Position numbers and translations under genes: made by a program. From NCBI GenBank assembly GCA_944739405.2, contig OX123200.2, forward strand, positions 4,294,761-4,358,760: 64,000 nucleotides of DNA, given 5' to 3'. Below, in pieces: positions 10,385 to 22,219 of the stretch. The notes below the pieces were generated by a model. It was not told the origin of the DNA and made no database searches. It saw only the letters and a list, made by a program, of their open reading frames with translations. Each line of letters begins with the position of its first letter. The stretch's first letter is position 1. Source of the stretch: Euclidia mi (Eukaryota; Arthropoda; Insecta; Lepidoptera; Erebidae).

Positions 10385-13317
10385 ATGCTAGATACAAGTA
10401 ATGACGATGACAGCTTCTTAACTGCTAGTAGTAGTCTCAATGACAGTTTCACTAGTCTGCCGTCACTTGCAGAGATTCTTTAGTCTCAGTTCTCTGACGT
10501 CGCGGGGAACTTTAATGTAGTCCATATAAATGCCCAAAGTATTCCAGCCCATTTCCCTGATATGCTGACAACCTTTGACTGTAAGAACATCCATGCTATT
10601 CTCGTTTCAGAGTCATGGCTCAAACCATGTCTGCCCTCAACTTCATATTCTCTTCCGGGGTTCCACCTAATTAGAAATGATCGCGCGGTTGGTGGTGGTG
10701 GCGGTGTTGCTATATACCTACGTGCTCAAATTCCCTTCCGTATAGTAAGCACCTCATCGCAACCACCACCCGCGAATGCCGGCGAGCATCTCTTCTTAGA
10801 AGTGGAACTGAATCATTCTAAAGTTCTTCTAGGTGTCTATTACTCTCCTTCGTTACGTATAAATTTTTCCCTTCTTTCGAACAACTCCTAGAAACTTTAG
10901 TACCTTCTTACAGTCACGCAAGTGTAATGGGTGATTTTAACACCTGCATAATAAAACAGGATAATCGTGCCACAACCCTCGAGCGTATTGTACATTCGAG
11001 CAATCTATCTATTCTTCCTCTCAATGCTACACACCATTTTCCAAACTATGTACCTTCTCTCCTTGACCTTATTTTCGTTTCTTCCCCTACTTTTGTACCC
11101 AAACATGGTCAGTGCTCTGCAGATTCTTTCTCTTACCATGATCTAATCTATCTTTCATACACAATACGCCCACCAAAGGTAAAACCTAAAATTATTATGC
11201 AACGCAATTTCGGTGGGATGGATCGTTTGAAGCTCTGCGAAGATGCCCATAATATTGATTGGTCTCCTTTGTACTCATCAGTCTGTGTAGATAACAAAGT
11301 CCAAATTTTCACTGATAAGTTAACTCACCTGTACGACGAGCATGCACCAATCCGTGCCATTAAATTAAAGCATTTACCTGCACCTTGGCTGACCGACGAA
11401 ATTAAAATTCTTATATCAAAGAAAGCGGCTGCCAAGGCAAAGTATAAATGTCGTCCAACCCCTGCGAATTTGGAAAAATACACAAGTACTAGAAATCTCT
11501 GCAATAAGGCGTGTAGGAAAGCACACCGCCAACATATCCACAGCTCTGTTGAAAACGGAGACCCAGTTAAAATCTGGAAATTTCTAAGAACACTGGGAGT
11601 TGGTAAGTCTCGCAATGACACAATCTCCAATGATATAAATATAGATTCGCTTAACGCACATTTCACTGCTTCACCCAACTTTGATGGAACAACAAAATCA
11701 AACACGTTACAAGATCTTTCACGTATCCCAACTCCCAAATATTCACCTTTTGTTTTCGAGCAATTTGCCAGTTGTGATGTTAAAAAGAGCATCACTTCAA
11801 TCTCATCCAATGCTGTTGGTAATGACTGCATCAGTCGAAACATGATCCTACCCATCCTAGATGAAATCTTCCCTGTCCTTTGTCATATCCTAAATTACTC
11901 AGTTACCAGCGGCGTCTTTCCATCAGCGTGGAAAGATGCACAAATAGTTCCAATACCTAAAAAATCCAAACCCTATTCCCTTACTGACTTCCGTCCTATA
12001 TCTATACTTCCATTTCTTTCCAAAGTCCTTGAGCGTCTTGTGCATACGCAACTCTGTACTTTCCTTTCCAAGAATGCTCTCCTGAATCCTTTCCAATCCG
12101 GTTTTGCGTCCTGGTCATAGTACTACCACAGCATAGGTTCATATCACTGATGAGATAAGGCTGGGCATGGATGGTGGAAAACTCACGCTGTTGTCCTTGC
12201 TTGATTTTAGCAACGCATTTAATACCGTGGATTTTCACATCCTACTTGCCATACTCCGCTCTATTAACATATCTCCAACGGTAACTGACTGGTTTCATAG
12301 TTACCTGTTTGGACGCCGACAGCGTATACGTGTTGATGAGTCGTACTCTTCTTGGTGTAATACAACTGTCGGGGTACCGCAGGGTGGCGTGCTTTCTCCG
12401 TTACTTTTCGCAATTTTTATTAATTCTATCTCCAAACAGTTACTTTCGTCCTACCACCTTTATGCAGATGATTTGCAGATATATTCACAGGCACCAGTAG
12501 AGTCAATTTCAATGGCGTTTTCTAATATTAACACAGATTTGGCGCATATCTGTACGTGGAGCAAAAATTATGGTCTGAAAGTAAATCCGTCAAAAACACA
12601 GGTCATTCTAATTGGCAGTTCCAGGATGATATCCAAGATCAATGGGTCACAACTGCCTCAGATTCAGTTCGACGGTAACATCTTACCGATCTTAGATAAC
12701 GTCAAAAACCTTGGCATTTATCTGGATAAAACTTTTTCATGGGGAAGTCAAATACAGGAGACCAGCCGTAAACTGTTTGCTTCAGCTGGATCGTTACGTA
12801 GGCTGCGGAACTTTCTTCCCACTACCACCAAGATTGCGCTTGCACAATCCTTGCTTCTCCCAATACTCGATTATGCCGATGTCAGCTATCTTGATCTTAA
12901 TGAGGACCAACTTGATAAACTTGAGCGTCTCCAAAACTTCTGTATTAGATTCATTTTTGGCTTACGCAAATACGATCATATATCTGAATTTCGATCCAGG
13001 CACAAGTGGCTCCCAATTCGACTTCGCCGGAATACTCATATCCTTATGTTACTGTACAATGTGTTGTTCAATCCTAATACACCCACGTATCTCAAAGAAC
13101 GTTTTAAGTTCCTTCATGACACACATTTAAAGACCTTGAGGTCGTCGGTGGATCTGAGACTGCAGATGCCAGCACATACCACAAACTACTACGATAAATC
13201 CTTTGCTGTTCAAGCTGTCCGTCTGTGTGTGTGAATGCGCTGCCGGTCGAATATAGGCAAGCTAAATCATTGAAAATATTTAAAAATGCACTAAAGAAGC
13301 ACTATCTGTCATTGTAA
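10385..13317 (+). pseudogene. LINE ORF2: endonuclease and reverse transcriptase, decayed
   Basis: ORF2 would nick the target and copy the RNA. The endonuclease part shows NVVHINAQSI, SESWLKP and GGGGVAIYLR (10500-10730), then MGDFNTCI near 10927 and a late SFSYHDLIYL block. RT runs from about 11850, with FRPISILPFLSKVLERL, LLDFSNAFNTVD, GVPQGGVLSPLLF and YADDLQ near 12462. Breaks are a TAG at 10481, a frameshift near 10870 in a T run, a frameshift near 12105, a TAG at 12134, and a slip in a GT run near 13228. The coding frame can be followed past that slip to TAA 13315-13317. The clade is CR1/Daphne-like, with moderate certainty. Confidence 0.85.
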
Positions 13318-13710
13318 ACAAATTGTATCACTGTATATTGTGTTTATATTATTATATGTATGTATATGTATTATATGTAAATTGTACCTATATATATATA
13401 TATAAATGTATATTATGTATTTATTTATATGTTTAGCACCTATCATATCTATTGTATGTATGCCTGCTTATGTATGTATATATATTATGTATGTATATAA
13501 TAAAAACAATTTCTAGTAAGCAGATACTTTTGGTCGCTACACATCAAACCTTTTTGTAATTTTCAGTCTGTCCATCCTACGATTGCCTGTAAGAGATCGC
13601 ACTCAGCGATAAGGCCGCCCTTGTGCATTTGATATGTATCTACATTTAAGTTATTTACACCAAATTTGTACAAACATTTGCACAATAAAGCAATTATCTA
13701 TCTATCTAAA
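13318..13710 (+). other. LINE 3' untranslated region with hairpin and ATCT tail
   Basis: An AT-rich segment is followed by a GC-richer block. ATCGC 13596-13600 pairs with GCGAT 13606-13610 around a 5-nt loop. Similar hairpins followed by AAGGCCGCC are typical of insect LINE 3' ends and probably serve as the RT recognition site. AATAAA is at 13684-13689 and the tail ATCTATCTATCT at 13696-13707. Confidence 0.75.
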
Positions 13711-16119
13711 GAATGCACGCGTCGACGCCCGGACATTTTTTTTTATTATTTAACCAGTAGGTACTGCCTGATCCCGAGGGTATTTCACGAAATCTCTTCC
13801 TAGGAAAATAATTAGTAATAGATATGTCATAACATATTCACGCTATCTTTTAATTATTGACAGAATCAACAACATCATAAGCAAAACATAGAACTTAGTA
13901 TAGCTTTCGAACTCTGATTCCACTTCTTGACTTCCATTTTCAAATACAAAACGCAATCAAGAATGTTATATATCATTGATTAATCCTTTCTAATATCACA
14001 TATTGACAATCTAAGTCGCACATACAATAGGTACATGCACACAGTATTAGCGACAGAGCAGTTAAGCAAATGCAGTAGTTAGATTAGGCGGTCCTCTAAC
14101 ACGGCTATTGATTCAAGTCACCTAGTTAGACAGACGTCTCTATCGGTATTCTGATTAAGTAACTGCTCATAAAAGGAGTGTGATGCTGTTATTCGTTTTT
14201 AAATTTATGTAGTGTGGTTGTAATTTACTTCTTTTTTCTGTAGGTTACTCAGGTATGCCATTATGGCTTATAAAATTGCGATACATATTTTTTAGACAAT
14301 ATTAAACTACTATCCTATTTACTATTACTAGTTATAACATCGATTGGTGATTTACTCTTTTCTTCGCTGATGAAAGATTCATATGTCGAATGATACTTAT
14401 TTTTTTCCTTTTTTCATTTAGAATATTTAGATCTTACCACAACATGTAGTTGTTACTGGAGTTTATATGTAAATAAGTAAGTAGGAATATATGTGCGGTT
14501 GTTTCTGTATCTCTAATATACCTACCCAACTTCTAAATGTCTGAAAAATACCTATCTCATCATATCCCCAAAATACAAAGAATACAATTAATCCAAGTGT
14601 TTTCCCAACCTCAATATAATATAGTAGCTCCCGTCCAAAAATCTTTATCAGTGATCCATAAAATGATTCACCTGAGAGACCAAACGTCAAAACAGAAATA
14701 TGATGACGATACACATCTCTAGGGATTCACAGTAACGTTTTATCACGAATTCTCTAGACAACCTCCCAAAAACAACAATCAACTCTTACTCAAAGACAAA
14801 AGGTGTATTTTACCTTGAAAGGGTTTCCAATAAAGATGATACTAGAATTAGGTCGTACAACACAGGTGTGTGCATCTTTTGACATATTGATAAATGGTGC
14901 CGTCTTAAATTTATGGTCCAAAACTTGGCCACTATTATTTTTATTTATATTGATGTTTTGGCGAGCGATAATAAATAAAAAAAAGATAAAGGTTTTCACG
15001 AAGTTCGACATATTATGGTGTGTTGTTTGTCATAATAACGTAAAATTAATAAAGTATTGGTGGAATATTGTAAGATCTGGTCGATCCTAAAATGAAATAA
15101 ATGCTGCAATTAAACGGTCCTGTGATAATCAAGAGATAAGTGCTTTCGCTAGATTTATAACCGATTTAGAAAAGGAAGCGGTTCTCGATGCCACTGTAAT
15201 TGTTTATGTGTGTTACGGCAGTGCTTTTTACTAGCCACCTATTTTGATACATATTTGAATGCATTTCGTGTGTCCCATTAAAATTTCATCAAGATCTGAC
15301 GAATACATGTTGCGTTATCCTATGCGTTTATAGTTTATTAAAGTTCGATCGCGGCTCCGCCCACGTGAATTATACACTAAAACCTTCCTCAGGAAACACA
15401 CTCTCTACTCTTTTTTTATTCACTACACTTTGTTGTATATGGCATCCATCATTCACAAACAAAACCACTGGTAAAAATAAACAAAGATCCTTCTTCATTC
15501 CTTTCATAAAACATTCTTAATACTTCAAACCGGAAGTCGACAACTTCAAGCGATAGACGATCAAAGAAAATTCGAGAAAATAAAGGTAACATTTTAAAAT
15601 GTCTGCGCAAGTTCGGCCGGGAAACAAAATTTTCAATACATAAGAAAGAAGGCATTTTGGAGCAGAGCTATGTTTATAATAATCGACTGTTAATAAGATT
15701 GTGACCACAATTAGGTACTTTTTATGAGTACGTAGCTAGTGATACACAATACATAGATAAATTGATAAGTGCTTGGAGATTATGGGTCTTTTGTAAATAG
15801 GAAAAGAAACGCAAGAAAAGACATACATATTATTGTACTTAAATTTGAATGAAAAGTGTGCAATAAATAGTTTTCTTTCTCTCTTACTTAAACATTATGA
15901 ATGTGTAAAAATAAATTAAAACTGCAAACATATTTTTAACATTCAGTTGATTATTTACCGTGTAACTATTTACTGTGTTTTGTACTAAAATATTTCCATT
16001 CGTGGATATGTTAGCATTAAGGTAGGTAATAGAAATAAAACATCCTGAGTAATGATCTTGTTTTCACCGCGGTTGTTCAAGATAATAAAATCTTTTATGA
16101 TGTAGCAGATATGTAATAA
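13711..16119. other. Unassigned DNA with one short repeat
   Basis: No gene is supported. Open frames at 14463-14714 (reverse) and 14803-15090 (forward) have no recognisable domain. About 15343-15405 matches an interspersed repeat also seen at 29346-29512 and 62068-62200 (GCTCCGCCCACGTGAATTAT-type start, then CCTTCCTCAGG). The rest is AT-rich. Confidence 0.45.
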
Positions 16120-16180
16120 TATATAATAATAATAATTTATTTATTCATCTTTCTACAATAATAGTATATGTACTTCTAAG
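16120..16180 (-). mobile_element. LINE 3' terminus with TTA tail
   Basis: Read on the reverse strand, the sequence ends AAAGATGAATAAATAAATTATTATTATTA. The block TTCATCTTTCTACA...ATAGTATATGTACTTCTAAG is shared with 620-660. It marks the 3' end of the same LINE family as the 600-1299 fragment. No coding part is attached here. Confidence 0.6.
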
Positions 16181-17208
16181 TTTACCTTATTGCCAGACAG
16201 AATTTTATCTTAGGTCGAAATCGAATGCAAGATCCAGTCTCTGGCACCAGCAAAGAGAGAACCGAAGACCGGTCAAAATAAAAATCATTTAAATAGAGAC
16301 ACTTAACCAAATAAATAAATAAATATGTATTCTGTTTTGTTAGCTGTGCGCTTTCTGAATAAAACCAATGATTTGGCACTAATTGCCAAAACTGGCAACT
16401 CTGACAAAGTAGAAAGACGCATGTATTTGTTGAAAAGCCCATAAAAAAACGTAAGTATAACTTAAAAATATGACATTAAAGCCATTGTATTAGTAGCACT
16501 GAGGTATATGTATAATTATAAAATGAAGTGGCCTTTTAGTAAGAGCATCTGTATGATCGCGGTAAACTCATTAATTACCAAACGGTTTTTATACGATTTT
16601 CACTAATAGATAGTGTGATCTCGGAGGAAGGTATAAGGGTATAATTTGCGTAGGTGGCGCCGCGGGTAAGGTCTAGTATAGTTATAAATGTACCCATAGA
16701 GATACAAATGTTGTATATTATAGAAATAAGATTGTTTGATATTGTATCCCGGTGCTGTTTCTTTATTTAAATTAGCTTGCTACCTGATTTCCCTCGGGCA
16801 TTGAAACGTGAGAAACATACCACGCAAGCCTATTTTTTACTCATTTAATCTGGTTGCTGATCTCTGCACGATCTGAATTGGTTGCTATCCAGTACATTTC
16901 TATGACATGTTCTATTTTTATGTGTCTGCTAATCGTGTTATATTTTTTCCTACACGTACCACGTACGTTATCTAAGTCTCGAGTAATACGTAGGTACATG
17001 TAGTAGAGGTACGTTGTATAATCCCGTAGGACAATGTAAAAATAATATTAATGACCACTAAAGTTTGATTTCCTATATTGTGTAATAATTGTCTTATAGT
17101 GGTAAGATACACTTGTAAATTGTATGAGCCACGTCTACATAAATCTTGAACTGTATTGGTAATATGTGTATAAAGTGATATATCTTAGTATTGTATAACC
17201 CATAAAAA
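16181..17208. other. Unassigned AT-rich DNA
   Basis: No coding region, structured RNA or repeat boundary is recognised. Confidence 0.45.
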
Positions 17209-17292
17209 CGCAACAGGCGTAGTAGCTCAGTGATCGTCTCACTGTTTAGTACTGCGCTAAGTGTTATGGGTTTGAATCCCACACAACACCCA
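17209..17292 (+). mobile_element. tRNA-derived SINE head
   Basis: GCGTAGTAGCTCAGTGATCG resembles a tRNA A box region. GGGTTTGAATCCCAC, 45 bases later, resembles a B box. The body after the head is unlike the other SINEs in the window and no tail is visible, so this is a truncated SINE rather than a functional tRNA gene. The acceptor ends do not pair well. Confidence 0.6.
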
Positions 17293-18966
17293 ATCCAGAC
17301 ATTTTTCAGTTTTTGAGAAATTAACGAGCAGTAATTGAAGGCATGTTTTGTTTAAACGCACGTATACTACACCAGTTTAAAAGTAAGGGGGCCAATTCTG
17401 TTATTTTTATATGACATTGATATTATATTTTAAATGAATTTAAAAGCGGTATTCTGATAACCTAATGACATTATCGTATAATTTAAAATAAACAACAGTT
17501 CGTCGTTGACACATACGATCTCGTTATAATTTCATTCAAATATCAGATAATTTAGAAGAATACGCTTTTTGTGACGTAAGTATGACACTGACATGATATC
17601 GAGACTATATTTATTTAGTAGTATCGGGCCCCAAAGCTTTTCCTACGTTTATTTCATTGCCTTTTCTCGTCATATAATGTCATCTATACTTTCTTCTACA
17701 TTTGGACATTAATAATAATAGAAAACTTCCGAATGTATCTCACTCGTACAACTGAAAAGGGATTCATAAGATTGACAGCTGTGACAGTGTGGGAAATTAT
17801 TATTGTTTCTTCAAAGTTGCTGCGATGGTGCCAACTTGTCAATTCAATTTTTTGGTAAAATCGGTTCACACACAAATGTGTGAGAGTATTGTAACAAATA
17901 AAAAAGCTCATGTTTTGTGGTCATATTTATAAAAAAGCATTATACTAATAACGGGTCAAAACCACGAAATTATTCAAAAAAGAAGGTGAAATATCTTTTA
18001 TTTGGCAATGAGTTATGCCAGCCATTTAAGGACTGTCATCCCATTAGGTACATAAATATTAGTAGGTATGAGTACACATCGCGGAAGTTTAAAAATATTT
18101 ATATAATTTATCATCATATTTCTCTCAATATGGGTATTTGCGATATTTCTCAAATTTATAAATTACTTACGTGATTAGCCTTAAATCCTTATGATATGAT
18201 ATAACGTCATTTCCCAAATACATACCACACACCAAAACCCTGCAACACATACTACAAAGGCTCGATTGAACTATATGTAGACGACAAAAGCGAAAACTCG
18301 AAACGACATTGATAACACTATCTATCCCCGTCGCGACCGTTCGCACACAGAGCTCTTTTTGTTCCTCGCATGTACAGACTCTCCACGGTTCACAGTCATA
18401 ATGCCGACGGTTATCCAGACTATGCGAGTGTGTGGACCGCCCCGCCAATCATTCCAATCAGCTTTCAATCATTTTCAAGCGTGCGACACCCTACCTAATA
18501 CGGTTTGACGCACTTTTTAGGGATGCGTGGTTGAATGGTTCTAGTGTATAGTATTTCTTAGTCAGGCATCTGAAATGAAGTTGATTATACTCTGTGATTA
18601 TACGTACCTAATAACCACAAGCCACTTAGTAATGGTCCGTGGGAAAAATCTTATTAGTTAAATTATTTTTCACCAAAGCATTCTAAAACGTTTTCTTTTC
18701 TACAAGTTGCTCATTCGCTCTACATCATCAAAATAGTTGTTTTGAAAATGTTTGTTATTTTAGTAAAAATTACTTTTGCAAGTAATTTTTTGTTGATTTT
18801 CTGAAAGAGTATTTCAATAGATTTTTCTAAGTTCTTTATTGTGTTACGAGTTTTCCATAAATTAAATGCAAATATAACTACACAATCCGTTTACAATGTA
18901 GAGCTTAATAAACGCGACTGCCTGTTCGTTTCATTGGATATTCAACTTTTAATAGCGTTGTCTTAA
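17293..18966. other. Unassigned DNA
   Basis: No gene is supported. A GC-richer patch at 18300-18490 (GTCGCGACCG, CGACGGTTATCC) stands out from the AT-rich surroundings but has no convincing frame or promoter layout. Confidence 0.4.
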
Positions 18967-18974
18967 GTACTAAT

Positions 18975-19396
18975 TAGTGACGTGCCGGATCGTTAAAAAT
19001 GTATATCCGCGGATACGGATCGGAATACGGATATTTGGTGTCAAGATCCGCGGATACAGATACGGAGACGGATCTTTATTTTCTTACTGAATCGATGTTG
19101 GTGCGTGCGACCCTGAAACGATAGTTGACGCCACGCACGCCCGGCGGAGCAATAGACAGATCATGTTTCTACTTGTATTGAAATTCTATTAAAAATACTC
19201 TGAATGGAGTTTAATAGTTTTTTAATTCTACCTAACCACCTATAGCATTGCATCCTATCAGTTGAAAATTAATAATGTGAAAGATCCGTAAAAGATCCGT
19301 GAGAAAAGTAACGGATACGGATACAGATACGGATCTTTCTTCTTCCTCGGATATCCGCGGAAACGGATACGGATACGGATATCCGGAACATTACTA
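18975..19396. mobile_element. Complete non-autonomous hAT-type MITE
   Basis: The 422-bp element is flanked by an exact 8-bp duplication GTACTAAT at 18967-18974 and 19397-19404, the duplication length made by hAT transposases. The ends TAGTGACGTGCCGGAT and, on the reverse strand, TAGTAATGTTCCGGAT form imperfect 16-bp terminal inverted repeats with four mismatches. Both subterminal regions are packed with GGATACGGAT and ATCCGCGG units, which are likely transposase-binding repeats. The centre has no coding capacity. The first base is T rather than the usual hAT C. Confidence 0.85.
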
Positions 19397-19404
19397 GTAC
19401 TAAT

Positions 19405-20915
19405 GCACTAAGTATTGCAATATTGATTGAAGCGTGGAACTTGATGTTGTTGTATGAAAAGTTACAAATTTTAATAGCCTATGAATAGCCGAACGTTCAG
19501 TAGACGACGAAGAACGCGATTAAACATACCTGCTGAAAACTTTTTGCTTAACGATTTGCTCGAGTAACAAATGCTCAAGCAACGGCATAGATAGTTATGT
19601 AATTTAGTTTTTGAATATTTTTATTTCTAGCTTTGAATAATCATAATTTCATTCTACCGCTACAAAGTAATTACCAGCCAGCCCCTGCGCCGTAAAAAGC
19701 CACAACCTCCCCCTGTCAATAGGTTCATCTGAAGCCAAAGTTCAAAGCTACCTTGTACGATTGGCACACTCGCTACTTGCGCTGATTGCCAACGAGTACG
19801 TATCTTTACTCAAGTACGTCGAGTATACTTGCTAAGAGACGGGCCTTTATCTCTTGATGTGTTTTTTTAATATACAAGAAATGTGGCCCCCTATCTCTTA
19901 GTTTTTTATCATCTACTCTACTTAGCAAGGGTTATGGGAAAAAGGTTTTTGTTTGCTGTTTATTAGTATTAAGGTATACGTAGTACATTTGCAAAGAAAC
20001 TATTTTAGTGACGACAAATATTTTTTTTTATAGATTAAGGTTATATTGAGCATGGCATATAGCTTAATTCTGCGAGAATGCATGCATCGAATAAAAATGT
20101 TTTAAAGAAGTCATTTACAGATTGTATATGTACATGTAGAGTACTTGCGAACAGAAGCAATATTGTTTATTTAGAAAAAAAGAAGAATTTTCAGCTGACA
20201 CACTGATTTCCTTTATATGATTTATCCGCTTTTAATTACCTAGATTTCGTTAACTATACAATTTATTTAAACTTAACTTAAGCATAGAACCCATGATCCG
20301 ATGATCCATGATGTTATTATTCCAAAGAGGTGCATTCGGATGATGTTTCAAATCTATTGATTTGGAAAAGAAAACCACGAAGTAGGCCATCTATCGCGGT
20401 TTCCTTTCCGAATCAATCAAGTGTGAAGTAGAAACTGAATGGTCAAGTCGGCAGTTGCAAACTCACAATGCCATCCTATCGGGTTTTACGATCATTACAC
20501 AAGTGACTGTTCTGTAAAAAGTTTTGAAAACGCGAGAGATCTTAGTATATGTGACTTGCTCCAACAAAATAGACAGACTCCGATTGAATACAAGCATTAA
20601 ATAAGAAATTGGTAGGTATATATTTGCCTCCACCACGTCCTCCTTTGACCACGGCTGGTGTAGCTTATATGGCAAAACGTCGAGGCAAGTGTCAGGCAAA
20701 TCACCTTTATTTTCTATTAATGAAGCGATGTAAAATCCTGACGTAATTATAAGTAATCTTTACAAGTTGCGGAAATTAACAAATTGGGACATATAAACAA
20801 ATTGACTGCCCTAACTGAGAAGAGCTCGCACATTACTGCTGCACCGAATGTCGTAAGTTCAAGCTCCACCCAAGAGACCAATGTGTGATCCGCAATCGTT
20901 TCAATTCTCAGGAAA
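19405..20915. other. Unassigned DNA
   Basis: No gene or repeat boundary is recognised. The small reverse-strand frame at 20463-20699 has no domain I recognise. The right edge is fixed by the BEL-1 LTR. Confidence 0.45.
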
Positions 20916-21495
20916 TGTTTGAAATAGAATTAGTTTTTATTATAAGTCAAATCGATTAGATCGATTGAGTAACATTTTGTTTAGTCTATTGAAAATTTCT
21001 GACAATGGTCACACTGAACTGTCACTTCCGTTTTCCGTTGAAAAAATTACCACGTTGTCGACTCGTACGTAAAATAATTGATCGCCTTTTGAAAAGCACA
21101 TCCTTGTAGCAACGCGAATAGTTGTGAAATCTATTAAATTGCCGCTTTTTTGACTCCCGGCACGGTTTGTGACATATTGAACATTTGTGAAAAATCTTGT
21201 GAACTTGCATCGTGCATTGAAGACGCTGCGTTGGAGTCTGGTAAAGTAAAGATAATTCACTTGCTAATATTGGCCAATTTAGTCTCGTGTATGTCTAGCT
21301 TGCCTCCAGGACTCCACTCAAGAACATCACCAGGAGATATTTGGTAAGACATTAATATTAAGATTATAAGTCATCGCTGTGCTACCACAGTGAAGGTGTT
21401 TAGATAAATTGTCTATCGTGGTCAGGTGGATGTATTACACCTTCCACTGCGCACTTCTGATACACCTTCCTGCCTGGCTACGGTAATTCTAAACA
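20916..21495 (+). repeat. BEL-1 5' LTR
   Basis: It begins TGTTTGAAATAG and ends CTAAACA, so the ends TGTTT/AAACA are inverted. TTTTGGTAGCAGAGCG follows at 21499, a layout typical for the primer site of BEL elements. The first 110 bases match the split LTR at 1732. No second copy of this LTR was found downstream, so borders rest on end motifs and the primer site. Confidence 0.75.
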
Positions 21496-22219
21496 TAATT
21501 TTGGTAGCAGAGCGTAGTTAACTGTGCCTGTATTGTAAACTTGTATCTTAGCCGTTGATTGCATCTGAAGTCAGATTGGTGTTGTATGAGCTATATATCT
21601 CACCTTGTAGACAGTATTGTAGTGTTTGTCAGGTCAGTTATTGTCTAAAATACATAATATTTAATTGTATAAGTTGACCTAGATAATTTGAAACACATTG
21701 TCACACATAACCTCAATCAGTAATTGTTGATTTGTATTGTTGAAAAATCTAACTTAAATTTGTTGTTGCATTAATAAGTCACTTTGATTGGATACATATC
21801 AGTTATATGTATCAATTGATTTAGTTTATTGCATATATTGATATATTAAGTTTGAACCTTACATTGTTAAACCTTGTTATAATAAAAAGATAATATTGTT
21901 AGGTAACACATATTCTGTGCTTACTTACTATTGTATATCTCAAATAACACAGCCAGTCTGTCTGTTGCAAGTAATTAGTTAATTTATTTGAATATTTAAC
22001 TTTAATTAACTTATTCGAAGGTTCAACTTGATAACTTTGACCTTGTTTTGTGTCAATATATATTGAAATTATTAATTTTGTTGGACAGTAGATACCTGTC
22101 ACTTGCCTGCACTTGCAGTAAACAGGCTAATACTTTGTTGGTTTCAAAGAATTAAGAAAAATTAAGTTTTGATTGTTAATTTTATTTAGCGCTTGTCCGG
22201 GCTCTTTTGAATTTTGATT
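21496..22219 (+). other. BEL-1 leader with primer-binding site
   Basis: TGGTAGCAGAGC at about 21502 is the likely primer-binding site. The remaining 700 bp are AT-rich, lack an ORF and lead to the gag ATG at 22220. Packaging signals would be expected here but none can be identified by eye. Confidence 0.6.

Larger units (their letters stand above)
8960..13710 (+). mobile_element. CR1/Daphne-like non-LTR retrotransposon, near full length
   Basis: A two-ORF LINE: intact ORF1, then an ORF2 with an apurinic-type endonuclease and RT, a 3' untranslated region with a conserved small hairpin, AATAAA, and a tail of ATCT units. The CR1/L2/Daphne group is favoured by YADDLQIY in RT, the ORF1 type and the microsatellite tail. 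The 5' limit is uncertain; a 27-bp direct repeat near 8970 may belong to the 5' region. ORF2 is dead through stops and frameshifts. Confidence 0.8.

Noticed and set aside
11325..11855. 176-residue reverse ORF
   Set aside because: Shadow of LINE ORF2 in the opposite strand; the forward translation has the conserved motifs.
14463..15090. Overlapping forward and reverse ORFs of 60-95 residues
   Set aside because: No recognisable domain, hydrophobic AT-driven composition, and no promoter or repeat context to support them.
17209..17292. Possible functional tRNA gene
   Set aside because: A and B boxes exist, but the acceptor and anticodon arms do not pair well; a SINE head explains it better.
18167..18448. 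93-residue reverse ORF in a GC-richer patch
   Set aside because: Cysteine-rich by chance; no family resemblance or start context.
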